A DNA stretch of 13,246 bases from Promethearchaeota archaeon (GCA_014729315.1 WJKD01000139.1:1-13246); one strand, 5' to 3'; positions 5,689 through 12,778 are shown, counted from the first letter of the stretch. The notes: generated from the sequence alone by a model not told the origin. Made by a program: numbers and translations.

Positions 5689-6882
5689 ATGTCAGAAGAA
5701 GAAAAAAAGCAAAATGATTTCATTGGAATGCTTAAAAAGATGAAATCCGATATGAAAACCCCTTCCGTTATTGGAGAAACCTTAGATCGAATAGAAATCT
5801 TAAATAAAGAGAACGAGACACTAAAAACGCAAATCGAAGAATTACAGCTACAGTTGGAAAAAAACAAAGGACTGCTTCAATCGTCTGAGGGAATTCTAAA
5901 AAGAACTTTAGAAGAAAAAGAACAAATAGTCGAAGGAAAAAATAATGAAATAGCTTCTTTAAAAGAACAATTGAACAAAAAGGAAGCGGAAATCGCTGAT
6001 AGCAGCGCAAATCTACAATTAGTGGAAAATTATAAAAACGAATTAGACACGAAAAAAGCGGAATTAACCGAATTTAGGAGCAAATTAAGTTCATATGAAT
6101 CAAAAATTGAAGCTCTCATTGGTGAAAACGAAGCTTCCAAACAAGAGCTATTAGAACTCCAATCTTCAATAGATGCAAAACAAATGGGAGGTTCAGCTGA
6201 CCCAAATGATGCAATCAATAAAAAATTAATCGAAGATTTACAAGGCGAGTTATCGAAAAAAAAAACTCAAATTTCACAATTACAATCAACTATTGAGGAT
6301 TTAGTTGAAAAGAATGATGAATTGGAGAAACATTTACAAGAAGTAGAGGAGGGTTTAAATATTGACTATGTTGTTCCCGTAGAGGCCGCTCAAGCACAGC
6401 AAGAATCCTCCGATGGCGCTAAAACTTCAACATCTACATTAGAAATTTTGTGTCAAGATCTTCAATCGGATTTAAATAAATATAAAAGAGTTATCCAGAA
6501 ATTAAAAGAAAAAAACCAAACACTTCAAAATCAACTGAAACAAGAAGGTGGAATAGAATCGATTGAGGAAGTAAGCGAAATAAAAGAAGAAAATCAAGCA
6601 TTAAAAATTAAAATATCCGATCTTGAAAGTAAAATTTTAGATCAACAGCAAGCAGATTCTTCTTTAGAGGTATCTGAAACCACAATCGTTAAGTTACGAG
6701 AGGAATTAGAAGAGAAAAATAAAATCATTGCTCAATTGGAGAGTAAACCTTCCGAAGTTCCAATAACCCCAAGCTCTGGACCTATGGCCGGATTAATTGA
6801 AGATCTACAGAGTAAGATCTCTAAATTGAAAATTGCTTTAAAGGAAAAGAATAAATTAATCGATAAATTACAAAATCAATGA
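5689..6882 (+). CDS. long coiled-coil protein with three repeated blocks
   Basis: I do not recognise a named family. From ATG 5689 it is 397 residues, almost entirely Glu/Lys/Gln/Leu-rich helix with leucine heptads, no signal peptide, no membrane segment and no Trp. A short N-terminal region (EEKKQNDFIGMLKKMKSDMKTPS) precedes the coil. Three similar blocks recur at about residues 180, 253 and 369: LIEDLQGELSKKKTQISQL, ILCQDLQSDLNKYKRVIQKL and LIEDLQSKISKLKIALKEK. Each follows a Gly/Ser/Pro/Asp-rich linker. This gives a rod-hinge-rod layout that ends in the last block. An in-frame TTG at 5680 (three residues longer) is the alternative start; I prefer the ATG. The stop TGA overlaps the ATG of the PfkB gene (ATGA, 6879-6882), so translation is likely coupled. 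A scaffold or dimerisation partner for MEMO or the kinase is inference from position only. Confidence 0.8.
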   Translation: MSEEEKKQNDFIGMLKKMKSDMKTPSVIGETLDRIEILNKENETLKTQIEELQLQLEKNKGLLQSSEGILKRTLEEKEQIVEGKNNEIASLKEQLNKKEAEIADSSANLQLVENYKNELDTKKAELTEFRSKLSSYESKIEALIGENEASKQELLELQSSIDAKQMGGSADPNDAINKKLIEDLQGELSKKKTQISQLQSTIEDLVEKNDELEKHLQEVEEGLNIDYVVPVEAAQAQQESSDGAKTSTSTLEILCQDLQSDLNKYKRVIQKLKEKNQTLQNQLKQEGGIESIEEVSEIKEENQALKIKISDLESKILDQQQADSSLEVSETTIVKLREELEEKNKIIAQLESKPSEVPITPSSGPMAGLIEDLQSKISKLKIALKEKNKLIDKLQNQ

Positions 6883-7859
6883 ACAAATTTTCAAAAAAAA
6901 ATCCTCCTTCTTTCTATTTTATTGGTCACTTCGCAATTGACACTATTATAAGATTTAAAATTACAAATAAACCAACCTTAGGAGGGAGCGTTTCTTATTG
7001 TTCATTAGCCTTGAGAAAATACGCCAATGCTGTTAAAATTAGTATTATCTCAAATTTAGGCAAATCTAATTTTGACGATTCTCTTCTTAAAAAAATTCGA
7101 CAAAATGATATCAATCTTAAGGGTTGTAAATGGTTTGATGTTGATAATACTAATTTTGTTTTAGACTATTACAATCATTCGAGAACTCTAACTCTTAGAT
7201 CAAAAAGCCCCGATTTAAAATTTGAGGATCTTCCTTCTTTCCTTGTTAACAACTCCCCCGACGTAATTGTTCTTGTCCCCCTCTGCAACGAAATAACTTA
7301 TGATTATGTATCAAAGATAATAAAAAATTTTCCAGACTCTTATATCGGCATCGATCTCCAAGGTTTTATAAGAAAAATCGAAAATGGAAAAGTATCTTTG
7401 GAGAGAGACGAAGATGTTCTTAATAATATGGAAAAAGTTATTGACTTAATAGGGGATAAACTCATATTAAAGGGTTCGGAAGAGGAAATGAAACTTCTCT
7501 CTGGCGAACAAGATCTCTATAAAACTATGGAATATTTTAGAAAATTTCAAAATAATGCTATATTTATCATGACACTCGGAGATAAAGGATCTTTAATCAT
7601 CAAAAAAGACGAAGATATATTAAATATACCGGCTTTTCAAGCTAAGGAGGTAGTTGACGAGACTGGTGCTGGAGATGTATATTTGTCTATATTTTTATAC
7701 GAATTTGTCAAATCTCATAAAACTTGGAACGAAGTGAAGAAAGCAGGACTTTATGCCTCTGCTGCAGCTTCGTTTTTACTTGAGAAAAAAGGACCTAATG
7801 GGTTTGAATCAAAAAAAAAGGTTATTAAAAGACTGAATAGTAAAAAAACTTTATCTTAG
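6879..7859 (+). CDS. PfkB-family (ribokinase-like) carbohydrate/nucleoside kinase
   Basis: A 326-residue ribokinase-fold kinase that phosphorylates a hydroxyl of a sugar, nucleoside or polyol with ATP. The N-terminal substrate-binding region has F-I-G-H (14-17) and LGGSVSYCSLALRKY (34-48), matching the family GG-x(n)-N/A-x-A block. The C-terminal signature is intact: MTLGDKGSLI (231-240) for phosphate binding and DETGAGDVYLS (260-270), with G263-A-G-D266 as anion hole and catalytic base. The residue after GAGD is Val rather than the common Ala/Thr-Phe. The substrate cannot be read from the sequence. Fructose-6-phosphate, ribose, inositol and nucleosides are all possible for archaeal members. 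It starts inside the stop of the coiled-coil gene (ATGA overlap). The end of the gene supplies the Shine-Dalgarno (GGGTGA over the TAG stop) for the next gene. Confidence 0.88.
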   Translation: MNKFSKKNPPSFYFIGHFAIDTIIRFKITNKPTLGGSVSYCSLALRKYANAVKISIISNLGKSNFDDSLLKKIRQNDINLKGCKWFDVDNTNFVLDYYNHSRTLTLRSKSPDLKFEDLPSFLVNNSPDVIVLVPLCNEITYDYVSKIIKNFPDSYIGIDLQGFIRKIENGKVSLERDEDVLNNMEKVIDLIGDKLILKGSEEEMKLLSGEQDLYKTMEYFRKFQNNAIFIMTLGDKGSLIIKKDEDILNIPAFQAKEVVDETGAGDVYLSIFLYEFVKSHKTWNEVKKAGLYASAAASFLLEKKGPNGFESKKKVIKRLNSKKTLS

Positions 7860-7864
7860 GGTGA
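7859..7864 (+). promoter_or_regulatory. Shine-Dalgarno GGGTGA deciding an AUU start
   Basis: GGGTGA begins on the last base of the PfkB stop codon and matches the archaeal anti-Shine-Dalgarno (UCACCU). Six nucleotides separate it from ATT 7871, an ideal spacing. The same GGTGA element with 7-nt spacing precedes the OsmC-like gene in this window, so the signal is used in this genome. Confidence 0.55.
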
Positions 7865-7870
7865 ATATAT

Positions 7871-8473
7871 ATTCATATCAACAGCCATTTCGCAATTGGT
7901 GTAATCATTGCGTCTCTTTTTAATCCGCTTTTTAATTTTGATCTTCTTGAATTTCTTTTAATTGTTTTCGCTTCATTTCTCAACGATTTTGATGTTTTTT
8001 TCTCAAAATACGCTAAAGACCATAATCATAGGAATTTAATTACGCACAGTATAATACCAAGTATTGTTTTAATCATACTAGGAATTGTTTTTTATTGGCC
8101 CGCGCTATTCATTAGTGGTTTTGCATATTTTATTCACATTGTTGTTGATACCTTTGATTGGGGAACAAATTTTTTCTATTTTCCTCAGAGGACGTTTGGT
8201 TTACGATTATTGATTAAAAATGAGGAAGAAAATTTATCTGAGCATTTATCACAATATAATAACCCCGAATCGTTTTTCGATTTTAAATATTATAATAATA
8301 AAATTTCTTTGGCAGTTGAAGTAATTCTGTTCGTTGTTATGATAATTACAATAATATTTTTTGCGTTGGAGTTTATGTTTATTATATTTTTTTATTTCTT
8401 AGGCTTATATTTCCATTTAGCTCGTCATTTCCGATTGAAAAAAATAGAGAAAGAGAAAGAAAATCAAGAATAA
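7871..8473 (+). CDS. YdjM-like (PF04307) membrane-bound putative metal-dependent hydrolase, apparent ATT start
   Basis: The frame is open from just after a TGA at 7862 to 8473. It encodes about 200 residues that match the YdjM/LexA-binding membrane hydrolase family end to end. Visible: H-I-N-S-H-F-A-I-G at the N-terminus (H6), FLNDFDVFF (D39, D41), the signature DHNHRNLITHS (H51, H53, H59) and FIHIVVDTFDWG (H89, D93). About four hydrophobic segments occur (7-35, 61-95, 147-165, 166-184), and the tail is charged. No ATG, GTG or TTG exists in frame before TTG 8210, and starting there would discard every conserved motif. ATT 7871 lies 6 nt after a GGGTGA Shine-Dalgarno and gives the expected family N-terminus. 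I therefore call it as a non-canonical start; a base change in the assembly is the alternative. The biochemical role of the family is uncertain. Fourth gene of the operon. Confidence 0.78.
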   Translation: MHINSHFAIGVIIASLFNPLFNFDLLEFLLIVFASFLNDFDVFFSKYAKDHNHRNLITHSIIPSIVLIILGIVFYWPALFISGFAYFIHIVVDTFDWGTNFFYFPQRTFGLRLLIKNEEENLSEHLSQYNNPESFFDFKYYNNKISLAVEVILFVVMIITIIFFALEFMFIIFFYFLGLYFHLARHFRLKKIEKEKENQE

Positions 8474-8496
8474 TCAGAAAACAAGAAATTAATCTC

Positions 8497-9555
8497 ATGA
8501 TACCAGAAAATACTACAAAAGAAACCCCTCGTTTCAATTTCAATTCTTTTCTAAAGAATCTTTTTTCGTGGGTAGATTCGTTCCAAATTGATGGTAAACC
8601 TGGAAGATTTTCCGTAACAATAGATAAAGAGGAACCGTCGCTCTATGGGACGTGCGATATGGTTTATAATTTAAAAATTACGAATAATCTTCAAGATTAT
8701 CTTAAAACGCACAGGGAAGAAAGTTTGGAAGAATGGCGTAAATTTATTCAATCTTATCAAAACGAGAAGTCTGGTTGGTTTAAAGAAGGTTTGTTTAACT
8801 ATGGATTTCACTTCAAAGAGCATAGCACGGCGTTTGCCGTTTCTGCTCTAAAATTGTTAGGAACCACTCCAAAATATCCTTTAAAAATTGCCGAGAAATT
8901 GAATACGCAGAAAAAAGTAGAAAAGTGGTTAAAAAGAGGACCTGAATGGGGCCTTTTATATTGGCCTGGTTCACATAGAGGAGGGGGAGTTGCTGCGGTT
9001 TTTGCTACATTAGGTCCAGAAAAATACCCTCACGAAGATTTTTTCGATTGGTATTTTAATTGGTTAGATAAGAACGCTGACCCAGAAGTTGGATTCTGGA
9101 GGCTTGGTTGGATTCATAAGCTCAAAAAAGATAGGTTAACTAAAAACGAGTTAGGTGGTGCGGTTCATTATTATTGGATTTACGAGTTTTTAAATAGACC
9201 TATACCTTATCCTGAAAAAATTATTGATTCAACCTTAGCTTTACAAAATGATATGGGAACTTGGGATACGATAGACTCTTATTGCATTGATCTGGACGCC
9301 ATTTTCTGTCTAACTCGCTGTTTAAGACAAACATCTACCTATCGAATAGAGGAGATAAAAAGTTCTATATTAAAATATCTAGAACATGTTACTAATACTA
9401 TTAACAATAAAGAATTTTTCTACTCGCACTATAATTCTACCCATAGATTAACGGGATTTCTGTGCGCTATTGCTGAAATATATAAAATTATGCCCAACTT
9501 TCTAGATCTTCCAAAACCTTGGATACAGACCCTAGATATTACTCCGTGGATTTAA
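8497..9555 (+). CDS. uncharacterised protein, probable (alpha/alpha)6-toroid fold
   Basis: A 352-residue soluble protein with no signal peptide, rich in Trp, Tyr and Phe. I do not recognise a named family. The pattern of repeated paired helices with aromatic and Gly/His-rich turns resembles alpha/alpha-toroid proteins (terpene cyclase/prenyltransferase-like or glycan lyase/hydrolase-like). Examples are G-T-C-D-M-V-Y-N-L (51-59), EHSTAFAVSALKLLG (108-122), LLYWPGSHRGGGVAAVFATLG (154-174), ELGGAVHYYWIYEFL (218-232) and YCIDLDAIFCLTRCL (263-277). There is no DxDD or QW motif, so squalene-cyclase activity is not supported. It starts with ATG 8497, 23 nt after the YdjM-like stop, and is last in the operon. 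A T-run follows at 9592-9598. Carbohydrate or lipid processing linked to the kinase is possible but only inferred. Confidence 0.7.
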   Translation: MIPENTTKETPRFNFNSFLKNLFSWVDSFQIDGKPGRFSVTIDKEEPSLYGTCDMVYNLKITNNLQDYLKTHREESLEEWRKFIQSYQNEKSGWFKEGLFNYGFHFKEHSTAFAVSALKLLGTTPKYPLKIAEKLNTQKKVEKWLKRGPEWGLLYWPGSHRGGGVAAVFATLGPEKYPHEDFFDWYFNWLDKNADPEVGFWRLGWIHKLKKDRLTKNELGGAVHYYWIYEFLNRPIPYPEKIIDSTLALQNDMGTWDTIDSYCIDLDAIFCLTRCLRQTSTYRIEEIKSSILKYLEHVTNTINNKEFFYSHYNSTHRLTGFLCAIAEIYKIMPNFLDLPKPWIQTLDITPWI

Positions 9556-9591
9556 TCATTTTATAAGATGGAAGATCTTTAATCCTCTTGC

Positions 9592-9598
9592 TTTTTTT
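9592..9598 (+). terminator. T-run terminator after the MEMO operon
   Basis: Seven T residues lie 37 nt after the stop of the last operon gene, followed by further AT-rich sequence. Archaeal RNA polymerase terminates at such T-runs without needing a hairpin. The rest of the 9556-9691 gap shows no ORF and only weak TATA-like sequence for the next gene. Confidence 0.45.
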
Positions 9599-9691
9599 AT
9601 AAAAAATAAATAAAAATTTTTAATTCATTTGGAAATATTATTGTTTTAACATAATTTAGAATAGATCAATAAATCTTATCTAAATAGTAAA

Positions 9692-10201
9692 ATGGCAGAA
9701 CTTCTAAATATTAAATGGTCCGACGTAACTTCTTTAACGTATGACATAGATTCGTATTTGAGCGAATTCGAGAAGAGAAAACCCGAACTAATTGAAAATT
9801 TTAAAAATTACGATCCTAAACAAAAAATCATTGATCGTATTGGAGAATTTCTCTCTACATCGGATTCGACTTATAAAGTCTTAGCGATAGGAGCGGAATG
9901 GTGTAAAGACTGCGCAAAACAAGTTCCCCAGATGGTAAAGATCTTTAAAAATATCCCTAATGACAATATAGAATTTAGAATTCTCTATGGTGTTAAAGTC
10001 GATCCCTTTAGAAAGGAAAGAAAAAAGCGAATTTTCTGGAGCCAACATCATTCCCCACTGGAAGCGATAAATCCTAATTTTGATTTAATCGCAATTCCCA
10101 CATTTTATGTTTTCAAGGACGAGTTATATCAAGGCAGAATTATCGAAGAACCTTCTGATTATGATACTTTAGAAGAAGAATTGCTTTCGCTCTTAAAATG
10201 A
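9692..10201 (+). CDS. thioredoxin-fold protein with CxxC and N-terminal helical extension
   Basis: 169 residues. Residues 1-60 form a mostly helical extension. The thioredoxin core follows: VLAIGAEWCKDC (63-74) with redox cysteines C71 and C74 (WCKDC), and the cis-proline loop AIPTFYVF (134-141, P136). Compared with classical thioredoxin there is a long basic insertion between the two (about 101-130, VKVDPFRKERKKRIFW and on). The N-terminal extension and W-C-x-D-C motif recall the Thioredoxin_9 group rather than canonical TrxA. It probably acts as a cytosolic thiol-disulfide oxidoreductase, as there is no signal peptide. Partner and electron donor are unknown. Start ATG 9692 lies after an AT-rich leader with no Shine-Dalgarno. 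It appears monocistronic: T-runs lie before (9592) and after (10209) it. Confidence 0.85.
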   Translation: MAELLNIKWSDVTSLTYDIDSYLSEFEKRKPELIENFKNYDPKQKIIDRIGEFLSTSDSTYKVLAIGAEWCKDCAKQVPQMVKIFKNIPNDNIEFRILYGVKVDPFRKERKKRIFWSQHHSPLEAINPNFDLIAIPTFYVFKDELYQGRIIEEPSDYDTLEEELLSLLK

Positions 10202-10208
10202 AACCACC

Positions 10209-10216
10209 TTTTTTTT
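10209..10216 (+). terminator. T-run terminator after the thioredoxin-like gene
   Basis: Eight T residues directly after CCACC, beginning 8 nt past the TGA stop. This is a typical archaeal oligo-T terminator context. Confidence 0.5.
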
Positions 10217-10294
10217 AATTAATTATTAGGTAAAAATTAAAAAATTAGAAATTTTGATACTTTACAGAGTAATTTATTCTTTTTACATATAATT

Positions 10295-10299
10295 GGTGA
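10295..10299 (+). promoter_or_regulatory. Shine-Dalgarno GGTGA of the OsmC-like gene
   Basis: GGTGA followed by 7 nt (TAAAAAA) and ATG 10307. It is one of the few clear Shine-Dalgarno elements in the window and shows that leadered, SD-driven initiation exists beside leaderless starts. Confidence 0.6.
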
Positions 10300-10306
10300 T
10301 AAAAAA

Positions 10307-10744
10307 ATGTCTGAAGAAATGACCACTAAAGTAGGTATCAAGCTTAAAGAAGAGATGATTTTTAAGTGCGAACTAGGGGAGATGAAGGTCGAAGATTGTT
10401 ATATCGACGAAGAGCACAAAAAAGAAGCCGAAATGTGGGGTCCTAACCCCTCGCGAATGTTGGGAATGGCCGTCTTGGGATGTTTAAGCGCAAGCTTTAT
10501 ATTTTGTTTGAAAAAAAGAGACTTGTCCCTAGATGATCTTAAAGCCGATGCTGTGGTTCATATTGGTAGGAATAAAAAGGGTTTTTGGAGAGTTCAAAAA
10601 ATTGATGTTGATATCAAATGCAAAATTGACGATCCCGAAGCCCGTAAGCGCGCTGATCAATGTCGTAAAATGTTTCAGAATTACTGTTTGGTAACCGAAG
10701 CAGTAAGAGAAGGAATTGATGTAGAAGTTAATCTTGATTATTAA
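10307..10744 (+). CDS. OsmC/Ohr-family protein
   Basis: A 145-residue OsmC-like protein. OsmC/Ohr enzymes are dimeric thiol peroxidases that reduce organic hydroperoxides through two cysteines. The first motif is WGPNPSRMLGMAVLGCLSAS (44-63), with C59 at the conserved first-cysteine position. The second is CRKMFQNYCLVTEAVREGI (119-137), where C127 aligns with the resolving cysteine of the CP-x-S/T region, though the usual following Pro is Leu. Additional cysteines occur at 21, 31, 67, 105 and 119, more than usual. Because the C-P motif is altered, peroxidase activity is likely but not certain. Start ATG 10307 is supported by the GGTGA Shine-Dalgarno 7 nt upstream. Transcribed alone toward the convergent MBL gene, with a T-run after it. 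Confidence 0.88.
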   Translation: MSEEMTTKVGIKLKEEMIFKCELGEMKVEDCYIDEEHKKEAEMWGPNPSRMLGMAVLGCLSASFIFCLKKRDLSLDDLKADAVVHIGRNKKGFWRVQKIDVDIKCKIDDPEARKRADQCRKMFQNYCLVTEAVREGIDVEVNLDY

Positions 10745-10769
10745 TCACTAAAATTTTATTTTATTTCTA

Positions 10770-10776
10770 TTTTTTT
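10770..10776 (+). terminator. T-run terminator after the OsmC-like gene
   Basis: Seven T residues about 26 nt past the stop, after a generally T-rich stretch, in the 114-nt gap between convergent genes. No strong T-run is seen for the opposite strand in this gap. Confidence 0.45.
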
Positions 10777-10858
10777 GTAATCCGATATAACTAAACGAGT
10801 TTTAAAACTCCTTTCCCAGTTAACAATAAATTATGTTAGCTTACAGAAAAGTAAAGTT

Positions 10859-11584
10859 TTAAAATCTCATAGTTTTTCCTACGATCCCGATTCGACATTT
10901 GTCTCCAAACTGATTTTTGAATACTTCAGTGTGAGAAGTACAATGAAATAAAGTAATAGAATTTATGTTAGGCCGCAACATAGCAGCTTCCTTCTCAGTG
11001 AAACGGAAGGCGTGCATTCCACCTAAGATTTCAAGACTTGCGTCTTCAGATATTCCTAAGGGACTTCTATCATTTAAAAATTTATTTAGTCCAGGATGAC
11101 AACATCCACAGATTAGGATGTATGAATTTTTAGACTTTACATAACACGCATGTTCGTATACTCCCCCGTAATCTGGAGCATAATAAGAGTTGGTAAGATA
11201 AATATTTTTTGATAATGAGTCGCAAACAGACGCTTCTTGAATCGTAATTCGATTCCTTTGAGGGATCTGGAATCCTTTGAAGCTTGCAGGTAAATCCCAG
11301 TCCTTATGAACATAAACAGGCACATCTGAACTATCTCTTAAAATACCAACTAACCCATCGGTGTGGTCATAATGATTATGACTCAATATTATCCCATCAA
11401 TAGAAGCGGGTTTTATCCCATAGGTTTTAATGTTTGAAATAAGAGGAGTTGGTTTTGTTCCTACATCAAATAAAATTAGTTTTTTATCAACTTCGATTAA
11501 AGCAGAAAATCCATAAGATTTTTGAAAACCCGTTTTAGTTCCATTTAAATCATCAACTAATACAGTAATTCTCACTTCTGACAT
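10859..11584 (-). CDS. MBL-fold metallohydrolase, COG1237 type
   Basis: A 241-residue metallo-beta-lactamase-fold protein of the COG1237 group, often labelled as related to 7,8-dihydropterin-6-yl-methyl-4-(beta-D-ribofuranosyl)aminobenzene-5'-phosphate synthase. Metal ligands are visible: H-N-H-Y-D-H-T-D-G (H69, H71, D73, H74), H163 in ICGCCHPG, and the C-terminal histidines G-G-M-H191-A-F and F-H214-C-T-S-H218, which are characteristic of this subgroup. The N-terminal I-T-V-L-V-D-D replaces the usual V-L-V-D-N of the family. Length is normal (about 240-270). Start ATG 11584. A TTTAAAAA stretch on the minus strand about 28 nt upstream could be the TATA box. It is downstream of radA in the same direction but separated by 139 nt, so probably its own unit. 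The substrate is not known; the synthase name should not be taken as proven. Confidence 0.87.
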   Translation of the reverse strand: MSEVRITVLVDDLNGTKTGFQKSYGFSALIEVDKKLILFDVGTKPTPLISNIKTYGIKPASIDGIILSHNHYDHTDGLVGILRDSSDVPVYVHKDWDLPASFKGFQIPQRNRITIQEASVCDSLSKNIYLTNSYYAPDYGGVYEHACYVKSKNSYILICGCCHPGLNKFLNDRSPLGISEDASLEILGGMHAFRFTEKEAAMLRPNINSITLFHCTSHTEVFKNQFGDKCRIGIVGKTMRF

Positions 11585-11723
11585 ACTTAATTATATTATA
11601 GGGATTTTTAAACTTAAAAGCTAACGGATTAAATTAAATTATCCCTCTAATGAAATTATTTCAATTATTCAATTAAGATAGAGTGACAAATCAAAAATAA
11701 ATCAATTCCAAATAAATTTAATC

Positions 11724-12731
11724 TTAATCCTTAATACCTTCATCAGTGATACTGAATATTGCGTCAGCTTCGGGAAGATTGGGAGCGTCCACTACTTTTG
11801 CAACTCTTTGTTCACCTTTTCCTTTTCTGAGGTAAATTCGTACCGTTGCTCCGTGCCCCATAATATGTCCACCTGTGTGGGTAGTGGGATTTCCGTAAAA
11901 AACATCAGGTTTAGACGAAACTTGGTTGGTGTAAACCACCGCTAATTCATCGTAAGTTTCGGTCAATCTCAATAAATCATGGATGTGATTATTGAGAATT
12001 TGCTGACGATTTGCGAGGGTCCCCCTCCCGATATATTCACTTCTGAAATGGCCGATAATCGAATCTACTATAACGAGCTTGATATTTTTCTCTTCGATAA
12101 TTTTTGGAGCTTCTCTCACTAAAAGGATTTGATGATCGCTATTATACGCTCTGCCAACTGTAATACCTTTTAAAATATTATTATAATCTAAATCTTTTCC
12201 TTCGGCCATTTGGATTATTCTTTCTGGTCTAAATGTACCTTCAGTGTCTATATATAGTGCATTTCCTTCTAATCCAAAACTCTCGTAATCCATTTGAACA
12301 TTGACGCATAATTGATGTGCAAGCTGGGTCTTACCCGTTCTATATTCGCCGAATAACTCTGTTACTGCTTCAGTTTCGATCCCTCCCGCAAGTAATTCGT
12401 CTAATTGATGACTTCCAGTAGTGATTCTCTTCATTTGTCTTCTTTTTTCCCAAATGGTGTCAGCAGATTTAAATCCCATTTTTTCAACATCTTGAGCTGC
12501 TTTAATCATTTTCGTTGCGGTTTTCTCTCCGATTCCTCCTTCATCGGTTAGCTTTTGTATAGGCATCATTGCGAGCCCGCGTATCGAAGTAATACCCGCT
12601 TCTTTAAGTTTCTTCACTGTAGCACTCCCCACTCCCGGAAGATCTTCTAAAGTATACTCCTTTTTCAAAATTTCAGATGCATTATCCTCATTTCCATTTG
12701 TTTTTGTAGAATCTTTTTCATTTTTCGCCAT
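11724..12731 (-). CDS. radA: DNA repair and recombination protein RadA
   Basis: 335-residue archaeal RecA/Rad51 recombinase, which forms ATP-dependent filaments on single-stranded DNA and carries out strand exchange. A low-complexity N-terminal tail (1-25) precedes the helix-hairpin-helix DNA-binding domain (about 28-80, LEDLPGVGSATVKKL and GGIGEKTATKM). The polymerisation motif is F87-K-S-A90. The ATPase core has Walker A GEYRTGKTQ (128-136), the catalytic Glu in YIDTEGTFRPER (160-171), Walker B LVIVDSI (219-225), NQVSSKPD (269-276) and the GG-rich L2 loop (THTGGHIMGHGATVR). No intein. The R-T in the P-loop is the eukaryotic Rad51-like form. Start: ATG 12731 is preferred over TTG 12740 because GAGG lies 10 nt before the ATG but abuts the TTG. 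A palindrome and two TATA candidates lie upstream. Confidence 0.96.
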   Translation of the reverse strand: MAKNEKDSTKTNGNEDNASEILKKEYTLEDLPGVGSATVKKLKEAGITSIRGLAMMPIQKLTDEGGIGEKTATKMIKAAQDVEKMGFKSADTIWEKRRQMKRITTGSHQLDELLAGGIETEAVTELFGEYRTGKTQLAHQLCVNVQMDYESFGLEGNALYIDTEGTFRPERIIQMAEGKDLDYNNILKGITVGRAYNSDHQILLVREAPKIIEEKNIKLVIVDSIIGHFRSEYIGRGTLANRQQILNNHIHDLLRLTETYDELAVVYTNQVSSKPDVFYGNPTTHTGGHIMGHGATVRIYLRKGKGEQRVAKVVDAPNLPEADAIFSITDEGIKD

Positions 12732-12750
12732 AGAACCCAATCCTCTATAT

Positions 12751-12760
12751 AGTATTTATA
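12751..12760 (-). promoter_or_regulatory. proximal TATA candidate of radA
   Basis: The minus strand reads TATAAATACT, centred about 25 nt before ATG 12731. Use of this box would make the radA mRNA leaderless. A second, longer TATA stretch further up (12793-12806, TATA/TAAT-rich) would start the transcript near 12774 and include the GAGG element. The sequence does not decide between them. Confidence 0.4.
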
Positions 12761-12778
12761 TTAACTATCTTTAGTTAA
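12761..12778. promoter_or_regulatory. 18-bp inverted repeat TTAACTA-TCTT-TAGTTAA in the radA promoter
   Basis: Perfect 7-bp arms around a 4-nt centre. It sits directly upstream of the proximal TATA box and would overlap the transcript start from the distal TATA box. In either case a dimeric protein bound here could control radA. The regulator is unknown; A/T composition makes some chance symmetry possible, but 7-bp perfect arms in this exact place are notable. Confidence 0.5.

Noticed and set aside
5667..6218. Three minus-strand ORFs of 62-80 codons (5667-5867, 5768-6010, 6030-6218)
   Set aside because: All are antisense to the coiled-coil gene. Their Ser/Phe/Leu-rich translations are the mirror of its Glu/Lys codons.
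8210..8473. Independent 87-residue membrane protein starting at TTG 8210
   Set aside because: The same frame is open back to 7865 and carries all conserved YdjM-like motifs upstream of this TTG, so 8210 is an internal Leu codon.
9556..9691. Possible small RNA or ORF in the gap before the thioredoxin-like gene
   Set aside because: Only AT-rich sequence with a T-run. No stable GC-containing structure or coding potential is visible.
11137..11325. 62-codon minus-strand ORF inside the MBL-fold gene
   Set aside because: Another frame of a well-supported gene on the same strand; no motif or start signal.
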